Shown here one piece after another: positions 1-10,373 of a stretch of DNA of 64,000 bases (position 1 is the stretch's first letter; each line of letters begins with the position of its first letter). Origin of the DNA: Armigeres subalbatus (Eukaryota; Arthropoda; Insecta; Diptera; Culicidae); NCBI RefSeq assembly GCF_024139115.2, contig NC_085140.1:50493907-50557906 (forward strand). Reading direction: 5' to 3'. Position numbers and translations under genes: made by a program. The notes beneath the pieces were generated by a model. It had not been told where the DNA came from, ran no database searches, and was given only the letters and a program-made list of their open reading frames with translations.

Positions 1-767
1 ACAAACTGGAGTGTGAGAACTTTCGAGTGATCACCATCCTTAATGCCGCCTACAAAGTGATATCCCAGATCATCTTCCGTCGTCTGTCACCATTAGTGAA
101 CGAGTTCGTGGGAAGTTATCAAGCCGGCTTCGTTGACGGCCGCTCGACAACGGACCAGATCTTTACTGTACGGCAAATCCTTCAAAAATGCCGTGAATAC
201 CAGGTCCCAACGCACCATCTGTTCGTTGATTTCAAGGCGGCATACGACAGTATAGACCGCGTAGAGCTATGGAAAATTATGGACGAGAACAGCTTCCTGG
301 AAAGCTTACCAGACTGATCAAAGCAACGGTGGATGGTGTGCAAAACTGTGTGAAGATCTCAGGCGAACACTCCAGTTCGTTCGAATCGCGCCGGGGACTA
401 AGACAAGGTGATGGACTTTCGTGCCTGTTGTTCAACAGTGCGCTAGAAGGTGTCATGCGGAGAGCCGGGTGTAACAGCCGGGTACGATTTTCAACAGATC
501 CAGTCAATTTATTTGCTTCGCGGATGACATGGACATTGTCGGCCGAACATTTGCAAAGGTGGCCGAACTGTACACCCGCCTGAAACGTGAAGCAACAAAA
601 GTTGGACTGGTGGTGAATGCGTCAAAGACAAAGTACATGCTTGTGGGTGGAACCGAGCGCGACAGGGTCCGCCTGGGAAGCAGTGTTACGATAGACGGGG
701 ATACCTTCGAGGTGGTCGAGGAATCTGTCTACCTCGGATCCTTGCTAACGGCTGACAACAACGTTAG
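1..767 (+). mobile_element. RTE-like non-LTR retrotransposon fragment (family A, copy 1), reverse transcriptase pseudogene
   Basis: Three successive reading frames (about 27-293, 293-480 and 500-767) together spell a reverse transcriptase. They carry the QAGF..GRSTTDQIF region, the FKAAYDS catalytic aspartate box, RGLRQGD and, at about 517-528, the FADD box. Two frameshifts (near 293 and 481) make it inactive. The left end lies outside the window. On the right, similarity to the sister copy at 57325-59206 stops at about 769, before the thumb and C-terminal region, so the 3' end is missing. Losing the 3' end is unusual for a target-primed insertion and points to a later deletion or an insertion junction. 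The RTE assignment rests on remembered motif style and is not certain. Confidence 0.85.
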
Positions 768-983
768 TCAATCGTCGATTTACAGTACATACTGGAGGGA
801 TTCCAAATAATAACGCCATTTGATCAGCTGGTTCAAGCCGCCGATTACGATGATCTGATGCGTTCGCGTGGATCTAGCAACAAGGAGAAGCTGGGAAGAC
901 TTCTTATTCACCAAAAAGTAGGATACCATCATGGATCTGACCAAATTTTTCAGCGAAGGGTTGAAGTTTTCTCTGCCGTCTAA
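768..983 (+). other. Orphan open segment of unknown origin at the LINE break
   Basis: Immediately after the LINE fragment breaks off, one frame stays open for about 71 codons, to a TAA at 981-983. The translation has exon-like, non-repetitive composition (…QLVQAADYDDLMRSRG…, then …KEKLGRLLIHQKVGYHHG…). I do not recognise the family. A branch-point-like TCTAAC followed by a pyrimidine stretch and TAG lies at 979-999, so the segment may end near an intron-exon border. It could be a captured host exon piece, part of another transposon, or chance. There is no start codon at its 5' edge. Confidence 0.35.
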
Positions 984-1652
984 CTTCTTTCGATTCTAGG
1001 TGAAAAATGTTCAAGCAAAGAAGAGATCGCCAGCACTAGTTCAGAGGTACAGTGGGAATTGTTCAGCATGACGAGAGAACCATCTTCTTCACCACACCAA
1101 TCTAAACCAGCGCTTGTCAACCTGAGGTTCATGTACCCCTGGGGATATTTTTCCAGGTCTCTTAGGTCTCTGTACCTGATATAAAAATGCGTAAAGGTGA
1201 ATGTTGTATTACAATTGCAAAAAAAAAACAATTTCATGATTGATCCCAAAATTTGAAACGACTAATACTCTTTTTATAAAGTCTATTTCGTTTTTGTGAC
1301 TATTAGATAGAACGGAATCTTTTATTATTGGGAACATTTGTGGTCCTGACTAAAGAGCATAGTCTAGTCTTAGGGTTTGGGTCTCGGTGATATTCTACAA
1401 AAGCTGTTCAAAAGCTTAAGGACAAAATCTTTTAAACCCATTTGGGAGAAGTCCATCAATTGAAATATAGAAAAATTATTTTCAAAAATATTAGGCATAT
1501 TGATTAAATCATTATTACTTCTTTGCCATTAGCAAACACTAGTAAACTTTGGGACAGATTCTATAGCATGCATTTTGTCATTAAGGGCAAATGGGAACTG
1601 ATTACCACGCTTTTTGTGACAAACCGGGCGTCATATTGACATACTTTTAGAG
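984..1652. other. No recognisable gene; AT-rich filler
   Basis: No coding sequence or clear element is visible between the orphan segment and the hAT-type element. A short A-run lies near 1220. Confidence 0.5.
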
Positions 1653-2103
1653 TAATGTGACCAGACGTCCCGAATTATGCAGGATAGTCCTGGATTCAGC
1701 TTGCTTGCCCCGCATTGCCAGGCGTCCCGGAAAACGTCCCGCATTCCTTGATGAATCTCTAGAGTTTGGAAAATCTATGGAATCTCCAGGAAATGGGATG
1801 TCTAGAAAACCTGTAACTGATACGTCCAAAGGGTGAACTGAACTTGAAAAATGGTTATAAAAACTTTTAGATTCTAGACTATATATGTACGTAAATGCCA
1901 AAAAATCTAGGCATTCAAGAGGAAAGGAACAAAAGCTTAGCTGGTTCGTCAGACGTTCGATAACACAAGAATCTCAGGAATGTGAGGGCTAGTGGTTCGA
2001 AATGATGCTGCATTTTTCGACACATGGGCACAACAAAATACGTGAAAACCAATCTGTGAAGCAACGCATCATAGTTTGAAGCTCCAATAAATCCATAATT
2101 TAT

Positions 2104-2400
2104 TTATTCAATTATTTTGTAAGTTTTCATGTCATCTGTGTGAAATATGCAGAAATTGGCAGACAACAACAGCGAGACATCTTCTATAAAAAGCGGATTA
2201 AGGTTACTGCTCGGAGGAGAGCCTATCTTAACTCGAAACAAGCCGTTCACCAGGTAGGATCTGAACCAAAGCATAGAGCTATCATGTTCCACTGTAGCGA
2301 ATGCCGCCTTCAAATCCATATACGCAGTTTCAATCTGCCATCCTGCGTGAAAGATACACAAACCGTTGGAAGTAAACTATCCCAGACTCGTTAAAACTGA
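2104..2400 (-). pseudogene. Jockey-like reverse transcriptase remnant
   Basis: The minus strand reads …YMDLKAAFATVEHD…, then WFRSYLVNG, then a damaged F-x-DD box (FHTDDMK). That is the order of the catalytic blocks of jockey-type reverse transcriptases. The blocks are packed into fewer than 100 codons, so large internal deletions have joined them. It is a short non-functional scar within the surrounding hAT-type element. Confidence 0.6.
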
Positions 2401-2695
2401 TTTTTTACATATGGAAAAACGTGACTTCTGTACAATTATTGCGAACAGCTTTGAACTGGCGCACAAAGAGGTGATTCCACGATAATTCAGGATACCTCGC
2501 TTGTCGTCTTTCTTGTAAATTAAGGATTTGAAAGATCTATGGTTTTATGAATATCTGACGATATTTTTATAAGTTTACGCCATGACAACAGTTTAGATTG
2601 GAAGGATCTAAGTCAGCGGCAGAATCTGACAAAAATAAGATTTTCGAAAATGTGTAAAATCTGGAACACCCCTAAATTTGCTCAGATTTGAAAAT

Positions 2696-3229
2696 AAGCA
2701 TGAGCATGGCGACCGTGCATTTCGTAATTACTACTCCGTGATTGACCAGAACAATCGCAATGGCACAGGGAACCAATGGATGGAAGCATGGGATTTGTTC
2801 TCCAACCTCAATATGTGCAGTCCGAGAGCTGTATGTAGTAGTTTAAATGGCCGATAACGGGCATGGCCACGTCCTGACGGTATATCGGGGATTGGAAGGA
2901 ATTGATTATGCAATCACTCACCCACTTTACGCCGAGAACATCTCTGCACTCGCCACGAGTTCATGCGGAATTTTATTTGAATCTGAGGGTTAAGCTCTAT
3001 GGCAGAGGTTCGTCTTGGCTAACGGGTTGCCAATGCGATAGTAATTAAAGCGTGGTATATTCTAATTGGATGCAGAAATGACCTGTTTTGCTTAGTTACC
3101 TGCTAGAACTAGTCAAATTGTCGGTATAGGATAGAAAATGGAAACGGTATGACAAGCCCATTTCCAGTTCTAGCGAACGACCTCCTGCGTATGAGGCAGA
3201 AGTGGTAGCCATATGACCACCCAGCCCGT
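2696..3229 (-). mobile_element. tRNA-derived SINE, family B, copy 1 (with extra internal sequence)
   Basis: Read on the minus strand, the head near 3229-3150 contains an A-box-like TGG..TCATATGGC and the glycine-tRNA-like stretch around 'tatgaggcagaag', matching the head of the SINE at 51354-51733. The tail near 2697-2790 also matches that copy. The element is bracketed by an imperfect ~23-bp direct repeat at 2673-2695 and 3230-3252 (two or three mismatches). The interior is longer than in copy 2 (534 against 380 bases) and part of the B-box side is missing, so it is diverged or carries a further insertion. Confidence 0.6.
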
Positions 3230-3356
3230 TAAATCTGCTCAGATTTAAAAATCTGCAAAAATCCTGAAACATCCGAAGATTAGAAACACAATTTCACCGT
3301 AATGTATAATGCGTCCCGGATTGGACCAAGCCAAATCTGGTCACTTTATTTTAGAG

Positions 3357-4108
3357 AGAAGTGCATTGCGAGTGTTTCTCCAAAATTGAATGGCAATGGC
3401 CGTGCTGGCCTTCACCTTGCATTTTCGCTCGCACATATGTTTGTTTTTGGTGTTATGTGTCCCTCAACGCGTTATGTAATTTTGAAATTTGCTTTCACCT
3501 TGAAAACACTTACGTGTTTGAGTTCAGGCAAACTGGGATGAGAAGCAGGTATGCTTACACTCAAATAATAGCGCCGCCATTTTAAAATCATTGGCAACCT
3601 TTATTTTATAGCTCCAGTGTCAGTGTCAGAATAATTCTATACACATCGGTTTGTGAATAAAAACAATAAGCAATCGATATACAGGAATTGCACAAAAAGA
3701 TTGAGATAGGCAAAATTTTGAAGAAATTTTAATTAGTATAACTTTGCTTGAAATAATTTGGTTTTAATAAAGTCGGAATCATCGAACGCTGAAGTTCTTC
3801 CAGTTCTTGTCCGAAAACGGGTATCATGCTTCATGACTTTGCGAGGATGATTACAGAAACATGTGCGAGAAAAGATTCTAGTTTCTCGGGAAATCATAAG
3901 ATACAATGAAAGCTTACTTTACAAATAATGACATGTAAAAGAAAAATGCCTTTTTTCTTCGGAAAACCCAAAACACCTCCAGTGCTAGAAAACGAGAAGA
4001 ATTCTGCGTCAGATTATTCTGGTATAAAAACCGGATTATTTTCAGCGAAGTCAGTTTAATTTGAATTTCGTATAATTTTTGCCTGTCTCAGCTTTTTTTT
4101 GTCTAGTC
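3357..4108. other. No recognisable gene
   Basis: AT-rich sequence between two hAT-type elements. Short open frames here show no family signature. Confidence 0.5.
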
Positions 4109-4317
4109 CAGTGTTTCCCAACTTATGATCCGCGACCCCCTGGGAGGCCGCGAGACCATACCTAGGGGGCCGTGAGACCTTTGCAAAGCATTACTCCTTT
4201 TCGTGGTTCGAAAGAAGTGTTTCTATTCTGATTTGGAAAATACAACCAAAAGCGACAATATCATGATTACAATAAAAAGCTTGATTAAACTGGTGGCTTG
4301 CAGTTTGAGGAGTTCGT

Positions 4318-4464
4318 ACTGATGGTGCACCAGCAATGCTTGTGTCAAAATCTGGATTTCAGAGAAGAGTAAATGCCAAGGGTGTTCATTACACGATTTA
4401 CCGTTATGCCCTTGTCTGTAAGACCCTATCGCAACTGTTCAAGGAATTGTACAAAAAAAATTAA
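4318..4464 (+). pseudogene. hAT transposase fragment, central TDGAPAM block
   Basis: An open stretch of 48 codons reads TDGAPAMLVSKSGF, then …HYTIYRYALVCKTL, ending at a TAA. The T-D-G-A-P-A-M followed by a GF and a later histidine/alanine-leucine block is the catalytic-core region of ZBED5/FAM200-like hAT transposases. In the family the aspartate of TDG is part of the active site. The upstream sequence is out of frame. Confidence 0.7.
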
Positions 4465-4662
4465 AAGCAGATCAAGTGGGCCTTTTTTCAACATTGTCAT
4501 TCGTTTGCTTAGAAAAATGTAATGTTTTGAACTTACGGATGATAATAAAACTTTTCTAAAAAGTCAGAGTAAAAATGATTTGCTTGCTAATCTCAATGAA
4601 ATGGAGATTGTACAAAAGTCTCACTTATATTTTTATATTTTTGATCATTTCTTTTGTAGCTA

Positions 4663-4904
4663 CACCCAACCGGCGGTTGTTAGATTTTCTAACAATTCTG
4701 TATAAGTATCTACCAAAACCTGTATAAGATCTGGGCATATGCGACATTGTTAGATTTTTATACAAAAAATGTTAGAAAACCTTACAAAATTGTTAGATTC
4801 TTATACAATATTTGTATAAGAATCTAGCAATTTCGCATATGCCCAGTTCTTATACAGGTTTTGGTAGATTCTTATACAAAATTGTTGGACAATCCAGTTG
4901 GGTG
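4663..4904. mobile_element. Foldback MITE flanked by TA
   Basis: The ends are CACCCAAC and GTTGGGTG with TA on both sides (4661-4662 and 4905-4906). Long imperfect inverted arms run inward with repeated runs of the type 'tgttagattcttatac' and the shared 'gggcatatgcga'. TA flanks suggest a Tc1/mariner-type mobiliser. There is no coding potential. It lies inside the hAT element, so it inserted later. Confidence 0.75.
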
Positions 4905-5009
4905 TACAAGACAGGAAAGCCTATCTAATTCAGATCAGAGACAATTTACAAGCATTCACGCAGATGTCACGCAGATTGGAAATGATGGTTCAACATGATT
5001 CACTTGTTA

Positions 5010-5400
5010 AATATCTTGGCTGTGCATATGCACAGCACATGTTTCTAAATGGACAAATTGATAAGAAATTTGCGAAAAAGAATCCACCGCGGTTAGCTAT
5101 CTATCTTTGGGATGTCACAGTCAAGCGAGTGCACATTGTTTATTAAACGAGAGGATCGCACTCTATGCCCCCAACAATGGCGTGACCTTTAAGTGGTCTT
5201 GTTGTGTAGGGGTTATCACGCCTATCTAGAGAGTAGGAGGTTGAGGGTTCGAGTCCCTCCAAGACACGTGGATTCTTTTTCGCAAATTTCATATCAATTT
5301 GTCCATTTCGAAACGTGTACTGTGCATATGCACAGCCAAGATATTTAACAAAAAAAGTGGGTTTCGTACGGCCGAGTTGCCGAATAATATGCAATTAATT
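5010..5400 (+). mobile_element. 391-bp SINE-like insertion: tRNA-like core between inverted arms
   Basis: A direct repeat of 15 bp (4995-5009 and 5401-5415, one mismatch, ATGA[T/C]TCACTTGTTA) brackets the insertion and interrupts the hAT element. Inside, two arms of about 80-85 bp (about 5010-5093 and 5268-5353) are near-perfect inverted copies. They enclose a 174-bp spacer with a tRNA-like sequence at 5195-5266. A tail of about 45 bases follows the right arm. An inverted duplication around a pol III-type core is not the normal SINE plan. Reverse-transcriptase template switching could make it. Confidence 0.6.
5195..5266 (+). ncRNA. tRNA-like sequence (tRNA-Val-like D arm), probable pseudogene or SINE head
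   Basis: The 72 bases fold into a cloverleaf. The acceptor stem pairs at six of seven positions (1-72 is G-A). The D arm is GTGTAGGGGTTATCAC, close to the usual eukaryotic tRNA-Val D arm. The anticodon stem CCTAT/GTAGG encloses loop CTAGAGA. The T stem GAGGG/CCCTC has loop TTCGAGT. Both internal pol III boxes are therefore present, and a T5 run (about 5276-5280) could terminate transcription. The nominal anticodon AGA would be serine, but there is no long variable arm as serine tRNAs have. I therefore favour a diverged pseudogene or SINE head over a working gene. Confidence 0.6.
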
Positions 5401-5487
5401 ATGACTCACTTGTTATTTTCCTGAGCTGGCTCAAGAAGATGATTCATTAGTTCGCAATTCATTTTCGTTTACATTGACGTGGTTAGC

Positions 5488-5697
5488 CTTCCCGATGAAA
5501 TTTTGAATGAATATTTGGACATGCTGAATGCTTCATCATTTTGTGAGTTATTCGGTGAAAAACATTTGAGCCAGTATTGGTGTGTCATACACGAATCGTA
5601 CTCCAAAGTTTCGTAACAAGTTTTGAAAATTCTAATACCGTGTGCTTCTACTCTACACACCCAGGACAGAATGAAATTTAAACACACTCCCAGATAA
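5488..5697 (+). pseudogene. hAT transposase fragment, C-terminal dimerisation region
   Basis: The frame reads LPDEILNEYLDML, then FWxS-like …LSQYWCVIHESY…, one in-frame TAA, then …LKILIPCASTLHTQD…. This follows the C-terminal block of ZBED-like hAT transposases, where 'FW..…A…LLPF.TTYLCE' is usual. The final conserved cysteine-glutamate is degraded. It is the same decayed gene as 4318-4464. Confidence 0.6.
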
Positions 5698-6044
5698 GCA
5701 CCAAAGGGAGAAACAGATTGTTCTTGATTTCAGCATAACATATTAAGGGGGACGTGGGCCACTGGGCTGATCGTCAAGGGGGTCGCGACACTGAAAAGGT
5801 TGGGAACCAATTTTCTAGCCCCTAGTGTACATACTTGACCTCTCTAGGGATAAAAAATAACTAGCCCAAACCAGGTCTCATAATCCAGCCGTTTATCGTA
5901 ATTTTGGGCTGCGGCACCGTTTTCTGCCTCATGCCGGGAGTCATTTTAGCTGGCGGCGGAGAGAATCAGCGTGGTAATACTTTATCTTTTTTGATTATCA
6001 AGCATTTTTTTATGGTTTTTACAGGATTTTATATTCTGGATATT

Positions 6045-7030
6045 CATCGAAGTTCATTTGAGAAATTCTCTAAAACTTCATCGAAAAATTCTTCGAAATT
6101 TCCTCAACAAATTCTTTAAAAGTACCCAGAAAATTCTTCGAAAATTGCTAAGAAAACTACAGGGTCCGGCTATTGAAGTGCTACATTAGAATAAACAGAC
6201 AAATCGTTCAAAGCAAAAATATTTCATTTCAATTTCGTTCAGATTTACAAGAAAACATATCACTTTTTTAAAGTTCACGGGTAAAGTTAAATCTTTTTTT
6301 GTCATTGAGCTTACGAAGCCCGTAGGTTCTCTTTGAGTTATTTTTTCCAAAGACCACCAGCTGTCGCTTCAGGACTTGCACAAAAACATGATGTTTTGGT
6401 GCAACCGCGGCTCCAACATACTCCAGACAGGCCGCTATTAGCTCGAAATGACCACTGAAACCCTCTTAGTTGGGTTTTCATCACTTTTTGAGCCGGCGAT
6501 CATTTCTGTCGTAAGAGCCAACCCCTGGTATCAACATAATGACGTGCCCACGGTTCGACGACGTTTTGAAGAACTGATTCCCAATACGTATTTTGTATTA
6601 TATTATTTTTACTCACTTATGTAGCAGTTCAATTGCCGGACCCTGTATTCAAAATTTTCTAGACAGACTGTTTTAAATTTTCGCTGTAAGTTCCTCCAAA
6701 TTACTTTGGCAAATTTTTCAAAATATCCTTAGAAAATGCTTCGGAAGTCCATTGGCAAACTCTTCGGGATTTGCCTGGAAATTTTTTCAATATATTCAGT
6801 TACTTCGCTTCCTCCGAAAGATCATTGAAATTTACTCGGGAAATTATTCGGAAAATTCTTTGAAATTGGATAAAAAAATCTTCAGAATTTTCTCGGAAAA
6901 TTCTTCTAAATTTCGTCTGAAAATTCTTTGGGTTTAATTTGGCAATTTCCTGGGGTTTTCTTCAGAAAATTCTTTGGTAACCTCAACTTTCACTGGAAAT
7001 TCTTTGAAATTCACTCAAGTAATTTTCCAG
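6045..7030. repeat. AT-rich degenerate 12-bp-period repeat (GAAAATTCTTCG type)
   Basis: Units close to GAAAATTCTTCG recur about every 12 bases at 6045-6157 and again at 6648-7030. The middle is occupied by the TA-flanked element at 6160-6645. The same motif style recurs at 15340-15720, 22400-22740 and 26700-27310, and in a GC-richer form at 47390-49560. Confidence 0.6.
6160..6645. mobile_element. TA-flanked element with 27-bp inverted repeats (CAGGGTCCGGC)
   Basis: The left end is CAGGGTCCGGCTATTGAAG and the right end is its inverted match, with identical CAGGGTCCGGC and one or two mismatches further in. TA lies directly outside on both sides (6158-6159 and 6646-6647). At 486 bp it is too short to code for a transposase. 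The minus strand has short open stretches that I could not assign. It splits an AT-rich tandem repeat, so the insertion is younger than that array. Confidence 0.8.
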
Positions 7031-7169
7031 CTTTTTTTTTTCTTTGAATATTCAAGACATTTTTTTTTTTTTAATTTTAAAGGCACTTCTTTCGGAATGT
7101 ACCGCCTTGATGCATTCATGCACCACCCTGCACCACCCATTTCATACATCATTTGGTCAATCCATGCAT

Positions 7170-7740
7170 CACTTTGCCACCGAGCAAATGCGTGAATTGG
7201 AAGCACGAATGATATTCTCTCTTTCTCCTGGTAGGCAAAGGCATCCTGTGAAAGATGAGTTAAAATCTTCCCTCGCCTTTAGCTGATCAAATATCCTAGT
7301 TGAAATAAGGGATCATATCTGCCCTTTCCTCAAACCGAGCAAATGCGTGAATTGAAGGAAAGTACAGTGAAGGTGAAGTAGTGAAGGAAAGTGAAGTAGT
7401 GAAGGAAAGTTCTGTCTGGAAAGTACATCCCTCAATGAAGGGATCATATCTCCCTTTGGCTTAAACCGAGCAAATGGCTGACCTGAAAGAAAGAGCCATA
7501 TCCTTCCTTGCCTGCTGCCAGACAATTGCATTCTTTGAATGAAGGGATCATATCGGCTCTTTTCGTAAACCGAGTAAATGGCATAATCGAGAGAAGAGAT
7601 CAAATCCTCTTTTATCTTCTGTCGGGTAAATGTATCTTTCAAAGAAAGGATCATATTTCTCCTTGCCTTAAACCAAGCAAATGCGTCAATTTAAAGATGG
7701 AATTATATTTTTCCTTGCTTTAAACCGAGACAATGCATTA
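7170..7740. repeat. Tandem repeat, ~100-155-bp unit (ACCGAGCAAATG)
   Basis: The sequence AAACCGAGCAAATG or a close variant recurs near 7180, 7335, 7464, 7567, 7670 and 7721, each followed by a diverged body with 'aagggatcatatct' and 'ttcctt'. Spacing is irregular, so units have gained and lost sequence. Open frames here follow the repeat. Confidence 0.7.
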
Positions 7741-8144
7741 CCATGCAGACTATCAATGCCTTCAAGCAGTGAATCTAACGCACATTTTTCAATTCATAAC
7801 TTTAAACAAAAGGTTCTCACTTATGATGTGCAAGTGACAATAATTGTTATGAATTGAACATATTTTACATTAGTTCCGAAATTGGTGATTACACAACCTT
7901 GAGCCACAAGACCATTATGCCGAACGACATTACGCCTAACAACTTTTATGAAAAACGGCATTATGCCAAACGACTATATGCTAAATGACGATGCGTTGGT
8001 TCTCCACGAGCATCTTCCTGGTCTCGTGCCCGTATAGAACTACCGATCTAATGAGTGTTTTGTTTATTCGGCTTTACATTCGACTCTAGAGAAGCGTTTA
8101 TTATTCGGCTCTAGAGAAGAAAGTTAAGCGGTGCTGCAGATGGA
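7741..8144. other. No recognisable gene; short ATGCCGAACGAC-type repeats
   Basis: About 7910-7990 holds a few degenerate copies of 'attatgccgaacgac'. Nothing else is identifiable. Confidence 0.4.
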
Positions 8145-8455
8145 CCAAGCAAGCGTAAGTGGACTTCGTGGCCGACGAAGGGGAGACAGCTGTTTTTTTA
8201 TATACATTATTAGTGATTTTTCAAGGTGTTAGAATTCAGCACCGGGGTGAAAGCTGCAAAAACTGGCTAAATTCTACGCTACTATACGATATCTCGCGGC
8301 GCCTGAATGGAGCAACCCTACTGATCAGCTTAAACGTGGGTTTGAGCACTTCGAACAACTTCTTCAAGTTTCGATGCCCGACCAACTAGGTATCAACATC
8401 TCGGCATGAGCCGCCAAGGGTGCATCAACTTCGAAGCTCCATCATTGGAGGAGAA
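8145..8455 (+). mobile_element. RTE-like fragment, family C (linker before reverse transcriptase)
   Basis: Pieces in sequence read …DFVADEGETA…, LLYDISRRLNGA and, after a frame change, …QLK.GFEHFEQLLQVSMPDQ. They match in order the linker between endonuclease and reverse transcriptase of the element at 38010-40945 (there LLYDISRRLSGAKMN…, HFEQLFQVP). About 50 bases of unrelated sequence (near 8195-8250) interrupt it. It is a small relic. Confidence 0.6.
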
Positions 8456-9004
8456 GTAAAGGAAGTCGATAGGAGTCTGGCCTGAGCCCAGGTCAGGATT
8501 TATGTTGGATTTATTTACCCAACATAGATTCATAAAGTTTGAAACAATTCTACTTGATCACTAAGTGTTTATTGATCCTGGTCTGATTTCAACACTTTCA
8601 ACAGTACTGTAAACACTTTCAAAACGATGTCAGGTTTTCGTTACTTTTCATATCGATAAATCTGTAGGTTTGGTCTGGTTTGTTCAAAGATGGAATTCAA
8701 TAAAACTTGTCAACGCTCTTTTTCACTTAAATCATTTTTTTTTCTTATTTTAATGAATTAATTGTTGATTTAAAAGAGTGATTTTCGTAAAACAGCGTCA
8801 TTCGATTAAGTCGATTTCAGTATAGAGATTCCGTTTGACTGCACGTCAGTTGACTCTCTTGTAACATTTTCAGGAAAATTGTTCCACCCATTTATGGACT
8901 ACAATTGATTCAATTTCCATCATAATCAAATGCTTTTCCGATAAATCGATTTTTTAATATGCCTACTCACGTTACTTCCTATCGAACTGGCGTTCTAAAT
9001 AAAA
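8456..9004. other. No recognisable gene
   Basis: AT-rich sequence with no coding signature or clear repeat. Confidence 0.5.
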
Positions 9005-9303
9005 GCATAGATCAGAGCTTCCCAAACTTTTGGGTATGCGACCCACCTGGCAAAATTCTATATGTCTCGCGACCCACCTATGAAAAAATGCATTTTACCA
9101 AGTAGTATTAAGCATTAATTGAATCAGAATGTCATCTGTCTCGGCAAGTTTTACAAAAATATTCACGTTACCTTCATGTACAAATGCAAAAATGACAAAC
9201 ATGATATTGTTTTTCAAAATGTTTTTTGCAATTCCTGATCATAATAATTGGTTTACAGTTGTCATTTGAGTGATAAAACGGCCTACTTTTCCATACCAAC
9301 AGA

Positions 9304-9370
9304 ATGGGTGCTTTAATGACCATTATGCAACTCAAATGGATTGCATAATATTCATTATAGCACTCATTTG
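9304..9370. repeat. Short palindrome
   Basis: Two arms of about 32 bases, built on GGGTGCTTTAATGA and its inverted match TCATTATAGCACTC, meet near 9336. They form an imperfect hairpin inside the hAT-type element. Confidence 0.5.
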
Positions 9371-9703
9371 GGTGCTATAATGAAAAACCTACATTGGGAC
9401 AGTAGTTACATGACTACATTCAGCTGAATTAGTTTGGGTGAGTGTTTTAATAGTGTACTCTAAGCGTCTCGTAATAAATGAAATGGTTTGTGAGACATAG
9501 CATCACAATTTTTCAAAGGCAATTGCATCCATCGCTTCATAGCTTTTCAAGCTATGCAATTTGGCACGATAAGATGGAATCTTATTGTTCTCTGCCGCAA
9601 CATAATTTATTGGCATGAATGATCATGTGGAGTAAATTCGATTGTACAATTTTGGTATAGATTTATCATAAAGCCCATTTTTCGTCATTGCAAAAAATAG
9701 CGT

Positions 9704-9824
9704 GTGCAACTCGTTGCAAAACTCGATTTTTTCAGCACTCGTAGTATTTATCCAACTCGGCAAGCCTCGTTGGATAAACGTACAACTCGTGCTGAAAAAA
9801 TCATCTTTTTGCAACTTGTTGCAC
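9704..9824. mobile_element. Foldback (hairpin) element, copy 1
   Basis: Arms starting GTGCAACTCGTTGCAAAA and ending in the inverted match, with TTTTTTCAGCACTCG and CGTGCTGAAAAAA inside, form a hairpin of about 120 bases. The right half recurs almost identically at 21908-21987, which shows that this is a dispersed family. Confidence 0.65.
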
Positions 9825-9861
9825 AAACTACTATTATTTTACTTCATTAAGGGGACAGCTT

Positions 9862-10373
9862 AAGTCCCGTAGTCTGCAAACGAAAACAAAACTCGCGCTG
9901 TATACTACTCTGATTCTTCCGGTGGCTTTATACGGCCATGAGACATGGACGTTAAAGGAGGCTGATCGGAGAGCTCTCGGAGTGTTTGAGCGTAAGGTGC
10001 TGCGGACAATACTCGGCGGTAAACAGGAGAACGGTATCTGGAGGCGTCACATGAATCACGAATTGTACCAGGTGTATAAAGGGCTGGATATTATTGCTTA
10101 TACAACACGGCGGACTACGGTGGGCTGGTCACGTTGTTCGAATGCCGGAAGAACCCCAAGCGAAGATAATATTCAGTAGAGAACACAGAAGAGGCCGCAG
10201 GCTTCGTGAAAGGCCGCGTACACGATAACTTTTTGCAGTTGAAGAGGACCTGAGGGCGCTCAATGTTCAGGGCGACTGGAAGCGATTGGCCCAGGATCGA
10301 GTCCAGTGGAGAAGGATACTCCATTCAGCGTAGGTTCATCGAAGAGCTGTAGCCCATCAAGTATCAAGTAAGT
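9862..10373 (+). mobile_element. 5'-truncated RTE-like insertion (family B, copy 1) with 13-bp target duplication
   Basis: The sequence encodes the C-terminal part of an RTE-like protein: …LPVALYGHETWTLKEADRRALGVFERKVLRTILGG…, then a frame change and …EEDLRALNVQGDWKRLAQDR. It ends in the AAGTAAGTAAG-type tail seen in its longer sister at 24945-26413. AAGGGGACAGCTT flanks it at 9849-9861 and 10374-10386. The left duplication overlaps element-like CAGCTT, which suggests microhomology at the 5' junction. It sits inside a hAT-type element, so it is younger. Confidence 0.85.

Larger units (their letters stand above)
1653..3348. mobile_element. Non-autonomous hAT-type element with 8-bp target duplication
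   Basis: The ends read TAATGTGACCAGA on the left and its inverted match TAAAGTGACCAGA on the right, a 13-bp inverted repeat with one mismatch. Both ends are directly flanked by TTTTAGAG (1645-1652 and 3349-3356), the 8-bp duplication expected of hAT transposition. No transposase is recognisable inside. The interior holds a jockey-like remnant and a SINE, so it was a landing site after it inserted. Confidence 0.75.
4109..5812 (+). mobile_element. Decayed hAT transposon, ZBED/Buster-like
   Basis: The left end begins CAGTGTTTCCCAACTTATG and the right end, inverted, reads TTGGTTCCCAACCTTTTCA, a typical hAT terminal pattern. Both termini also carry a 'cgcgacccc' motif. Possible 8-bp flanks are GTCTAGTC and TTCTAGCC, which match at six of eight positions. 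Inside, two transposase blocks survive on the plus strand (4318-4464 and 5488-5697). A TA-flanked MITE (4663-4904) and a 391-bp insertion (5010-5400) lie between them. The element is dead and old. Confidence 0.75.

Noticed and set aside
5195..5266. Functional tRNA-Ser(AGA)
   Set aside because: The anticodon triplet is AGA, but the molecule lacks the long variable arm of serine tRNAs, has a 1-72 mismatch and lies in a transposon insertion. Kept only as tRNA-like.
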